DNA of 64,000 bases from Thermophagus xiamenensis (lineage in GTDB: Bacteria > Bacteroidota > Bacteroidia > Bacteroidales > Marinilabiliaceae), in NCBI RefSeq assembly GCF_900112795.1, contig NZ_FONA01000019.1, positions 33,071-97,070 of the forward strand, given 5' to 3'. The position numbers and the translations under genes were made by a program. The number at the start of each line of letters is the position of its first letter. The stretch's first letter is position 1. Shown here piece after piece: positions 57,292 to 64,000 of this stretch. The notes under the pieces are model-generated. The model did no database searches and had not been told where the DNA came from. It saw only the letters and a program-made list of their open reading frames with translations.

Positions 57292-57669
57292 TTATTTCTG
57301 AGCTTTTTTAGCTTCAATACTCAGGGTAGCATGAGGAACAGCTCTAAGCCGCTCTTTGGAAATAAGTTTTCCGGTTTCACGGCAGATGCCATAAGTTTTG
57401 TTTTCAATTCTCACCAAAGCAGCCTGCAAGTGTTGAATAAACTTTTGCTGCCGCTGAGCCAGTTTTCCGGCTTCTTCCTTTGAAAGGACCGAAGCACCTT
57501 CCTCCAAAACTTTAAACGTGGGAGAAGTATCCTGCGTATCGTTACCATCTCCCATGGTTATGGTATTTCTAAGCAATTCGTAATCACGTTTTGCTTTTTC
57601 GAGCTTGGCAAGAATTAATTCCTTAAATTCTTGCAGCTCCTCATCTGAATAACGGGTCTTTTCTGCCAT
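57292..57669 (-). CDS. TraR/DksA-like protein with degenerate zinc finger
   Basis: A 125-residue DksA-type protein: an N-terminal coiled coil (about 8-95: ELQEFKELILAKLEKAKRDY... QQKFIQHLQAALVRI) and the C-terminal finger region YGICRETGKLISKERLRAVP. Only one of the four zinc cysteines remains, as is frequent in the Bacteroidota proteins of this family encoded next to ileS. DksA proteins bind RNA polymerase through the secondary channel and modulate rRNA and stress promoters; whether this one does is unproven. It follows ileS by 27 bases. Confidence 0.88.
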   Translation of the reverse strand: MAEKTRYSDEELQEFKELILAKLEKAKRDYELLRNTITMGDGNDTQDTSPTFKVLEEGASVLSKEEAGKLAQRQQKFIQHLQAALVRIENKTYGICRETGKLISKERLRAVPHATLSIEAKKAQK

Positions 57670-57696
57670 AATGACAAACTTTATTAAGATAAAAGG

Positions 57697-60600
57697 TTAA
57701 ACCTTACTAATTTCGAGCAATGTATTCACATTATCATCGATTTCGACGGAATGAACATTGCTACTATTACAGACATCAACCAGATTAATTTCAAGGGCTA
57801 GTGTTTGGGTTGAAATATAATTTTTATGGCGATTCACAGCAGAATCAATTTTTCCGTTTTTCTGAATATTGATTCTGATTTTATCTGTGACTTCAAACCC
57901 ACTGTCCTTACGAATATTCTGGATACGATTTATCAGCTCCCGAGCGATACCTTCTTCCTTTAACTCAGGGGTGACGGTTACATCCAATGCCACCGTTATC
58001 TTCCCTTCGTTAGCAACGAGCATGCCGGGAATATCTTCGCTAATAATTTCAGCATCCTCACGTGTCAATTCCACTACCTGACCATCAACCTGAAGGTCGA
58101 ATCGACCATCCTTTTCAAACCGGGCAATATCTTCCTGACTCATCTGCCCAAAAGCTTTACTGATGCCCTTCATCATTTTACCAAATCTGGGCCCCAAGGT
58201 TTTAAAATTGGGCTTGATTTTTTTCACCAGCACGCCGGTAACATCTTTAAGATACTCAATTTCTTTGACATTGACCTCGGTTTTAATCAAATCTTTAACG
58301 GCATCGAGCTGTTGTTCAAAATGATGGTCGAAAACCGGCACCATAATTTTTTGAAGAGGCTGCCGAACCTTAATATTGACTTTACGACGCAGGGCCAAAA
58401 CCATAGAAGAAATTTGCTGAGCATATCCCATTCGTTCTTCCAGGGAACGGTCAATAAGCGTTTCATCGGCTACAGGGAATTGGGCCAGATGAACCGATTG
58501 CACGTCATGTCGTCCTGACCGTTTATTCAAATCACAAAAGAGACGGTCCATATAAAAAGGTGCAATTGGCGCAGCTAATATGGCAACGGTTTCCAGCGCC
58601 TCGTACAATGTCTGGTAAGCTGCCAATTTGTCTCTGTCAAAATCACCGCCCCAGAAGCGTTTACGGTTTAATCGCACATACCAGTTACTCAAGTTTTCGG
58701 TAACGAATTCCTGGACGGCACGACCGGCCCTGGTAGGTTCGAAATTATCTAAAGCTTCGTTAACTTCTTTTTTCAGGGTATTAAGCAGTGAAATAATCCA
58801 ACGGTCAATTTCGGGACGTTCAGAAACAGGCACCACATCCTCTTTGCCGGTAAATCCATCTATATTGGCATACAAAGCAAAGAAGGAATAGGTATTATAG
58901 AGGGTTCCGAAAAATTTACGTTTCACTTCATCCACACCTGAAATATCAAATTTCAGGTTATCCCATGGCTGTGCATTGGTAATCATGTACCAGCGTAATG
59001 GGTCGGAACCATATTGTTCAATAACTTCGAAGGGGTCAACGGCATTGCCCAGACGCTTCGACATTTTATTACCATTCTTATCGAGCACCAGCCCATTGGA
59101 TATAATATTCTTAAATGCCACGCTATCAAAAAGCATGGTTGCCAGCGCATGCAATGTAAAGAACCACCCACGGGTTTGGTCTACACCTTCTGCTATAAAA
59201 TCAGCGGGGAACGGAAATCCTTTGCCCTTTTCTCCATCCGTGATGTTGCACTCAAATGGGTAATGTACCTGTGCGTAGGGCATGGCACCGGAATCGAACC
59301 AAACATCAATGAGGTCGGGCTCCCGGTACATTGGTTTCCCTTCTTCCGATACCAGCACCACTTCATCAACAAAAGGTCTGTGCAGGTCTATTTTGCTGTA
59401 GTTTTCTTCACTATAATCGCCGGGTCGAAAGCCTTCAAATGGATTCTTTTCCATTAATCCGGCTTTTACAGACCGATCTATTTCTTGTATTAGCTCTTCT
59501 ACCGACCCGATACATTTTTCTTCTTTTCCATCTTCAGTCCGCCAAATAGGAAGGGGTGTACCCCAGAAGCGTGAACGGCTGAGATTCCAGTCAACAAGAT
59601 TTTCGAGCCATTTACCAAAGCGACCGGTACCGGTAGATTGAGGTTTCCAATTGATGGTATTGTTTAATTCAATCATTCGGTCGCGGACAGCCGTAGTACG
59701 AATAAACCAACTGTCAAGAGGATAGTAGAGTACGGGTTTATCGGTACGCCAGCAATGAGGATAGCTGTGTACATATTTCTCTATCCGAAAAGCTTTGTTT
59801 TCCTTTTTCAGCAATACGGCGATATCCACATCAAGAGACGCATCCGCATCGGAAAGGTTCTCATCATAGGCATTTTTTACATATCGGCCTGAAAACTCAC
59901 TATAAGCCTCCAGATCAATATTAGTTTTCACAAACTGAGGGTCCAGGTCTTTAATGAGGAAAAATTTCCCGGTACGATCCACCATTGGCTGAAGTTTTCC
60001 ATCTTTGTCTCTTAACAGCAACGGGGCGATGCCGGACTCTTTCGCCACTCGATCGTCATCAGCACCAAAGGTGGGGGCAATATGAACAATTCCGGTACCA
60101 TCATCGGTGGTAACAAAATCACCTGCAATAACACGGAAAGCATCCCCATCGGGTTTTACCCAGGGAATTAATTGTTCATAACGCAAGCCAACCAATTTTT
60201 CACCGTCAAACTCATCCAATATTTTAAAAGGTATTTTCTTGTCTCCGGGTTTGTAATCCTCCAACGGTTGGTCTGCATTCTTCAAATCGAACCACGATGA
60301 CATTAAATCTTTTGCCAAAACTACCACCAATGGCTCTCCGGTATATTGATTAAAGGTTCTTACTTTCACATACCGTATTGAAGGTCCTACGGCCAGGGCG
60401 GTATTTGACGGAAGTGTCCAGGGTGTTGTTGTCCATGCCAAGAAGTATAACGGGGCATCGCAACCATCAAAAAGAAATTCAGAGTCCTGATTTCTCACTA
60501 CCTTAAACTGCCCTGTACAGGTAGTATCCTTAACATCACGATAGCATCCCGGTTGGTTCAGTTCATGGGTAGACAAACCTGTACCTGCTGCCGGTGAATA

Positions 60601-61146
60601 TGGCTGAATGGTATAACCTTTATAGAGAAGACCTTTCTTATAAAGTTCTTTTAGCATCCACCACAAGGTTTCGATATATTTTGTATCGTAGGTGATATAT
60701 GGATGCTCCATATCGACCCAATAGCCCATTTTATGGGTAAGGTCTTCCCACATATCGGTATATTTCATGACATCCTTGCGGCAGGCCCGGTTGTATTCTG
60801 CAACAGAAATGGATTTTCCAATATCTTCTTTGGTGATACCAAGAGCCTTTTCAACTCCCAGTTCAACCGGAAGGCCATGCGTATCCCATCCGGCTTTTCG
60901 CTCTACATAATATCCTCTTTGTGTTTTATATCGACAAATAATATCTTTAATAGTACGGGCCATGACATGATGGATTCCCGGCATACCATTGGCCGAGGGC
61001 GGCCCTTCATAAAAAACAAAAGATGGAGAGCCTTCACGGCTGGTCAGACTTTTCTCGAAAGTTTTATTCTCTTCCCACTCTTTCAGAACCTCCTGATTGA
61101 TTTTGGCGAGGTCCAATCCTTTGTATTCAGGAAATTTATTGCTCAT
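57697..61146 (-). CDS. ileS: Isoleucine--tRNA ligase, type-2 (IleRS2) like, with GIHH signature
   Basis: Charges tRNA-Ile in the cytoplasm. A 1149-residue class I synthetase, longer than the E. coli-type enzyme and like the eukaryote-related type 2. PPSANGMPGIHHVMARTIKD (49-68) has GIHH at 57-60 where HIGH is expected. The editing domain contains LAWTTTPWTLPSNTALAVG, the catalytic loop NKMSKRLGNAVDPFEV carries KMSKR, and the anticodon and C-terminal domains follow. Type-2 enzymes are known for mupirocin resistance. It is the first gene of the ileS-dksA-lspA group and lies behind a strong terminator. Confidence 0.97.
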   Translation of the reverse strand: MSNKFPEYKGLDLAKINQEVLKEWEENKTFEKSLTSREGSPSFVFYEGPPSANGMPGIHHVMARTIKDIICRYKTQRGYYVERKAGWDTHGLPVELGVEKALGITKEDIGKSISVAEYNRACRKDVMKYTDMWEDLTHKMGYWVDMEHPYITYDTKYIETLWWMLKELYKKGLLYKGYTIQPYSPAAGTGLSTHELNQPGCYRDVKDTTCTGQFKVVRNQDSEFLFDGCDAPLYFLAWTTTPWTLPSNTALAVGPSIRYVKVRTFNQYTGEPLVVVLAKDLMSSWFDLKNADQPLEDYKPGDKKIPFKILDEFDGEKLVGLRYEQLIPWVKPDGDAFRVIAGDFVTTDDGTGIVHIAPTFGADDDRVAKESGIAPLLLRDKDGKLQPMVDRTGKFFLIKDLDPQFVKTNIDLEAYSEFSGRYVKNAYDENLSDADASLDVDIAVLLKKENKAFRIEKYVHSYPHCWRTDKPVLYYPLDSWFIRTTAVRDRMIELNNTINWKPQSTGTGRFGKWLENLVDWNLSRSRFWGTPLPIWRTEDGKEEKCIGSVEELIQEIDRSVKAGLMEKNPFEGFRPGDYSEENYSKIDLHRPFVDEVVLVSEEGKPMYREPDLIDVWFDSGAMPYAQVHYPFECNITDGEKGKGFPFPADFIAEGVDQTRGWFFTLHALATMLFDSVAFKNIISNGLVLDKNGNKMSKRLGNAVDPFEVIEQYGSDPLRWYMITNAQPWDNLKFDISGVDEVKRKFFGTLYNTYSFFALYANIDGFTGKEDVVPVSERPEIDRWIISLLNTLKKEVNEALDNFEPTRAGRAVQEFVTENLSNWYVRLNRKRFWGGDFDRDKLAAYQTLYEALETVAILAAPIAPFYMDRLFCDLNKRSGRHDVQSVHLAQFPVADETLIDRSLEERMGYAQQISSMVLALRRKVNIKVRQPLQKIMVPVFDHHFEQQLDAVKDLIKTEVNVKEIEYLKDVTGVLVKKIKPNFKTLGPRFGKMMKGISKAFGQMSQEDIARFEKDGRFDLQVDGQVVELTREDAEIISEDIPGMLVANEGKITVALDVTVTPELKEEGIARELINRIQNIRKDSGFEVTDKIRINIQKNGKIDSAVNRHKNYISTQTLALEINLVDVCNSSNVHSVEIDDNVNTLLEISKV

Positions 61147-61229
61147 TTATAATATTGTTTTAACCTCCGTTTTAAAAGCATACAAATATATCGTTTGACT
61201 GAAACAAAAGCAAATAGAAATGAGGCAAA

Positions 61230-61271
61230 CAAAAACCGTCGGCCAAGCAAATAAATGCTCCCGGCCGACGG
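61230..61271 (-). terminator. Strong terminator after the purine permease gene
   Basis: A perfect 9-bp GC-rich stem CCGTCGGCC/GGCCGACGG (61236-61244 with 61263-61271) is followed on the minus strand by TTTTTG. It separates the NCS2 unit from ileS. Confidence 0.85.
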
Positions 61272-61433
61272 TAATGCCTGAAATATAATTCTATATGTTA
61301 AAAAATCGCTATATTTTATAAAAGTTCTAATTTTCCAATATCAGGCTAAAGCGCTGAAAATTCCTTAATCTTCTTTCTTTCCTCGATTTTAAAAATTTAG
61401 CACCTGTTATTGCTTTTGTTTTCCCATTCCCAA

Positions 61434-62726
61434 TTAAAAGAAAAATTTCAGGACAAACAGAATGGAAAGCAAAATCATAATCCAGGATATCTCTTTACCT
61501 CTGCCCGATAATAATTTAAGAGCTACATAAGACAACATTCCAAAAACAATACCCTCAGCAATACTATAGGCTAAAGGCATCATGATAATGGTTAAAAATA
61601 CCGGTATCGATTCGGTATAATCGTCAAAATTAATTTTCAGGATTGGAGACATCATAAATGAACCTACCAAAATAAGTGCGGGAGCTGTTGCTGCGGCAGG
61701 TACCATAAGGAACAAAGGCGATAAAAATAAAGCCAAAAAAAACATCCCTGTGGTAGTTAGTGCCGTTAATCCGGTACGTCCGCCTTCGGCAACCCCAGAG
61801 GCACTTTCAACATAGGTTGTAACAGTAGAGGTACCGAGCATAGCACCAACGGTAGTTCCTACCGCATCGGCAAACAAAGCCTGTTTGGCGCGAGGCAACG
61901 TACCATCTTCCCTAATCATATCGGCCTTTGAAGCCACACCTATTAAAGTTCCTACTGTATCAAACATGTCCACAAAAAGAAAGGTGAACAACACTATAAG
62001 CATATCAACACTAAAGATGTTGGAAAAATCAAATTTAAAAGCAATAGGTTCGATAGAAGGCGGTAACGTCAGCCAGGACCCTTCGGGTAAGTGCGTCACC
62101 CCTAGTGGAATGCCTGCTATAGTAGCGGCAAAAATACCAATCAACAAAGCGCCACGTACTTTTAGTGCCAATAAAACGCCAATAACCACCAGACCGAATA
62201 AAGTAATCCAAACGGTATGAGAGCTCATATCGCCAAGCGTAACCAAGGTGGCATCGCTGTTAACAATGAGTCCGGTGTTTTGCATTCCTATAAACGCAAT
62301 AAACAAACCTATCCCTGCAGAAATGGCATGCTTCATATTCATAGGGATGGCATTTACTATCACTTCCCGGATATTAAAGGCGGTAAGAATTAAAAATATA
62401 ATTCCTTCCAATAATACCGCAGTTAAAGCAAACTGCCAACTATATCCCATACCTAAAACTACGGTGAAGGCAAAAAAGGCATTCAAGCCCATCCCGGGGG
62501 CTAATGCAAAAGGCAAACGAGCCCATAGGGCCATTACAAGGGTTCCAACAATTGCAGACAAAGTGGTAGCGGTAAAAACCGCACTTTTATCCATGCCCGT
62601 GGCCGATAGGATGTCTGGATTAACAGCCAAAATGTAGGCCATGGTCATAAAAGTGGTAATCCCGGCAATAACTTCGGTCCGAACAGTAGTCTTATTCGCT
62701 TTGAGATTAAAAAACTTTTCTAACAT
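61434..62726 (-). CDS. NCS2-family purine (adenine/guanine/hypoxanthine) permease
   Basis: A 430-residue inner-membrane transporter with about thirteen helices, of the AzgA-like branch. FFNLKANKTTVRTEVIAGIT and TFMTMAYILAVNPDILSATG start the protein, ALAPGMGLNAFFAFTVV holds the first core motif, TFLFVDMFDTVGTLIGVASKA (about 245-265) and GTSTVTTYVESASGVAEGGR (about 290-309) are the signatures of this branch. It imports purine bases with protons. It starts 18 bases after the stop of the Tsx-like gene and ends before a strong terminator, so the two form one operon. Confidence 0.94.
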   Translation of the reverse strand: MLEKFFNLKANKTTVRTEVIAGITTFMTMAYILAVNPDILSATGMDKSAVFTATTLSAIVGTLVMALWARLPFALAPGMGLNAFFAFTVVLGMGYSWQFALTAVLLEGIIFLILTAFNIREVIVNAIPMNMKHAISAGIGLFIAFIGMQNTGLIVNSDATLVTLGDMSSHTVWITLFGLVVIGVLLALKVRGALLIGIFAATIAGIPLGVTHLPEGSWLTLPPSIEPIAFKFDFSNIFSVDMLIVLFTFLFVDMFDTVGTLIGVASKADMIREDGTLPRAKQALFADAVGTTVGAMLGTSTVTTYVESASGVAEGGRTGLTALTTTGMFFLALFLSPLFLMVPAAATAPALILVGSFMMSPILKINFDDYTESIPVFLTIIMMPLAYSIAEGIVFGMLSYVALKLLSGRGKEISWIMILLSILFVLKFFF

Positions 62727-62744
62727 ATCATTATGCGTTTAGTC

Positions 62745-63437
62745 TTAAAAATTCCATTTAACAGCAACGGTTGGGCACACTTTAAATCCTTTATGTCCAG
62801 CAAAATTGGATGCTATTTCGATCTCACTACCCAGTGAAAGATGTTCATTGGCATTATACCATATTTGCGGTTCTGTAAGAAAGACAAAATCGGTTGTTTC
62901 TATATTAGGTTCCGCACCAAAGAAATTTTCCTCTTTCCAGAAGTCGGCAAAACCGGAAAAAGTAAATTTTTTGTTGTTAAAATGCATTGTCCAGACCCCT
63001 GTTATTTGAAAAGAAGCATCTTCTTTATCACGAATATTTTTATACATAGCCTGAAGAGTAAATATACGATTGAAATCAGGGCTATTCCAGGTATAGTTTC
63101 CACCAAGCAACCAGGCATCATTAATGGAATACGAACGGCCAGGGGCATATTGTCCAAATCCTCCATTGTATTCAACATGTATTTCGAATGGACTATCCCA
63201 GAATTTAATTCCTCTTGCAATTTCCATATATGCCAGCGAAACGCTTTCACCTACATCGGTGTTATAGTCAAAATCAACAAAGAAAAAAGTGCTTCCCCAT
63301 TGATCGGGTTTAAACATTTCGAGAGTAGTGGTAACATATCCCCTGTCCTCTCCCATGTCGTAATGCACCTGAAGATTTTGGGCAAAATTGTTTAGGGTAA
63401 AAAGGCTAAGAGCAAGAATGACAACAACTTTTTTCAT
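62745..63437 (-). CDS. Tsx-like / DUF5020 outer-membrane protein
   Basis: A 230-residue secreted protein: signal peptide (LSLFTLNNFAQN), then about twelve beta strands with alternating aromatic residues, ending FKVCPTVAVKWNF, the aromatic end of an outer-membrane barrel. WGSTFFFVDFDYN, GIKFWDSPFEIHVEYNGG, WLLGGNYTWNS and FTFSGFADFWKEENFF match the pattern of DUF5020 and the nucleoside channel Tsx. Encoded just before a purine permease, it probably lets nucleosides or bases cross the outer membrane; this is inference from context. Confidence 0.8.
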   Translation of the reverse strand: MKKVVVILALSLFTLNNFAQNLQVHYDMGEDRGYVTTTLEMFKPDQWGSTFFFVDFDYNTDVGESVSLAYMEIARGIKFWDSPFEIHVEYNGGFGQYAPGRSYSINDAWLLGGNYTWNSPDFNRIFTLQAMYKNIRDKEDASFQITGVWTMHFNNKKFTFSGFADFWKEENFFGAEPNIETTDFVFLTEPQIWYNANEHLSLGSEIEIASNFAGHKGFKVCPTVAVKWNF

Positions 63438-63466
63438 ATTTTTTTAATGGTTTAAAATTAAAGCGC

Positions 63467-63474
63467 CAAAAATA
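63467..63474 (-). promoter_or_regulatory. Candidate -7 box TATTTTTG of the purine-uptake operon
   Basis: A TAnnTTTG match 30 bases ahead of the ATG, giving a short leader. A TTTG lies about 12 bases upstream, too close for the usual -33 spacing. No purine riboswitch fits in so short a leader. Confidence 0.4.
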
Positions 63475-63667
63475 GAGAAAAATATTCAAATTATTATTAT
63501 CCCTCGCTATAACAGAAGGTTATTTAAAAAAATATAAAAAATAAAACCTAATCCCCCTGGAAAAAACAGAGTAAGTAAAAGAAGGGATATATAATATGAA
63601 AGAAATGCGAAAAACGTCATTGGCCTCAAAAAACAGAACCATTCCTTTTAAAGGAACGAAACCAGGT

Positions 63668-63780
63668 GATTGAATCGCATCGAAGCAGGTGACTGTGTCA
63701 CATCGATAGAGGTGATGAATTCGCATCGAAGCAGGAGAGTGAGTCGCCTTTATGCAGGCGATTGTGTCGCATCGAGGCAG
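63668..63780. repeat. 23-bp tandem repeat array, five diverged units
   Basis: Units start at 63668, 63691, 63714, 63737 and 63760 (the last is 21 bases). They vary around GATTGNRTCGCATCGAAGCAGGT. The reverse complement of the unit at 29226-29432 is GATTGCGTCGCATCGAAGCATG, so the two arrays belong to one family in opposite orientation. A 105-residue minus-strand frame over it is an artefact of the repeat. Confidence 0.85.
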
Positions 63781-63890
63781 CTTTAAACCTTTTCTGCCGG
63801 TTCTTCTATTTGTTCCCAATATAATACAACAGGGCATTTCTCTCCTTTTTCAACTCTGCGCCTTTGCGTCTTTGCGTTGTTACGGCCACC

Positions 63891-63931
63891 ACAAAAGAAA
63901 AAGCTCCGACTCATTTTCATGAATCGGAGCT
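63891..63931 (-). terminator. rRNA operon terminator
   Basis: AGCTCCGACTCAT/ATGAATCGGAGCT (63902-63931) closes on a TTTC/GAAA loop with one G-U pair, and the minus strand continues TTTTTCTTTT. It lies 15 bases past the 5S rRNA end. Confidence 0.85.
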
Positions 63932-63946
63932 CTATTTTCTTTTAAA

Positions 63947-64000
63947 GTCGGCGGCGACCTACTCTCCCGCTTTTACGCAGTACCATCGGCGCTAACAGGC
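63947..64000 (-). rRNA. rrf: 5S ribosomal RNA, 3' part (cut by window end)
   Basis: The minus strand reads GGGAGAGTAGGTCGCCGCCGAC, the typical 3' end of bacterial 5S rRNA, after ATGGTACTGCGTAAAAGCGG. The gene runs off the window. It marks the end of an rRNA operon transcribed toward the purine-uptake genes. Confidence 0.95.

Noticed and set aside
63520..63837. 105-codon minus-strand frame over the second 23-bp array
   Set aside because: Same cause; flanks show no gene features.
1..64000. tRNA genes
   Set aside because: I looked in the gaps for clover-leaf ends and GGTTCRA-type T arms and found no convincing case; a covariance scan would be decisive.

Overview
The window looks like the chromosome of a Bacteroidota bacterium, probably Bacteroidales/Marinilabiliales-like (the rank below phylum is inference). 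Supporting signs are two DUF5686 outer-membrane proteins with carboxypeptidase-regulatory-like domains, a DUF4783 protein next to nadC, the ileS-dksA-lspA gene order, a degenerate TraR/DksA protein, candidate TAnnTTTG -7 boxes and an SLBB-type polysaccharide exporter. About 48 protein genes are supported. The window starts inside glnS and ends inside a 5S rRNA gene.

Layout. 1-2.1 kb: end of glnS and a WaaP/InaA-like lipopolysaccharide kinase. 2.3-10.2 kb (minus): a probable lipid operon in the order CdsA-like cytidylyltransferase, polyprenol/diacylglycerol-kinase-like protein, reductase-like extended SDR, CDP-alcohol phosphatidyltransferase, DUF5686 protein, classical SDR, two-domain VOC protein. 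10.9-18.5 kb (minus): a complete RND efflux system (adaptor, pump, TolC) running into its own LytS/LytR-type two-component pair. 18.7-23 kb (minus): three envelope proteins, including a second DUF5686 protein. 23.4-30.7 kb (plus): aminotransferase, RRM RNA-binding protein, valS, a vapBC-like pair whose toxin is truncated, and an MFS transporter. 30.7-35.3 kb: nadC and a DUF4783 protein (minus), then a LolC/E-like permease (plus). 35.4-55.7 kb (minus): an AT-rich exopolysaccharide/O-antigen locus with SLBB exporter, Wzz, a HEPN/MNT pair, Wzx, an FrhB-like iron-sulfur protein, a frameshifted polysaccharide pyruvyl transferase, Wzy, seven glycosyltransferases or related enzymes, a RmlD-like SDR and decayed IS3-family copies. 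56.4-63.4 kb (minus): lspA, dksA-like, ileS, NCS2 purine permease and a Tsx-like/DUF5020 channel. The rRNA operon end follows.

The most unusual feature is the intergenic space. Many gaps hold a composite repeat family built from (i) a ~60-100 bp module with an ATACGAATGAAACGAGCATG core, (ii) heptamer runs of the GTTAGTR type, (iii) octamer runs of the GCCTANNN type and (iv) a module containing CCGATAACGTC. Its edges coincide with start or stop codons of several genes, and one copy lies at the break in the truncated vapC. A separate 23-bp repeat family forms arrays at 29.2 kb and 63.7 kb. Other points of interest are an isoleucyl-tRNA synthetase with a GIHH signature in place of HIGH, and an 11-A homopolymer that breaks a polysaccharide pyruvyl transferase frame by exactly one base. 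Nothing here could be searched against databases; family names come from motif recognition.
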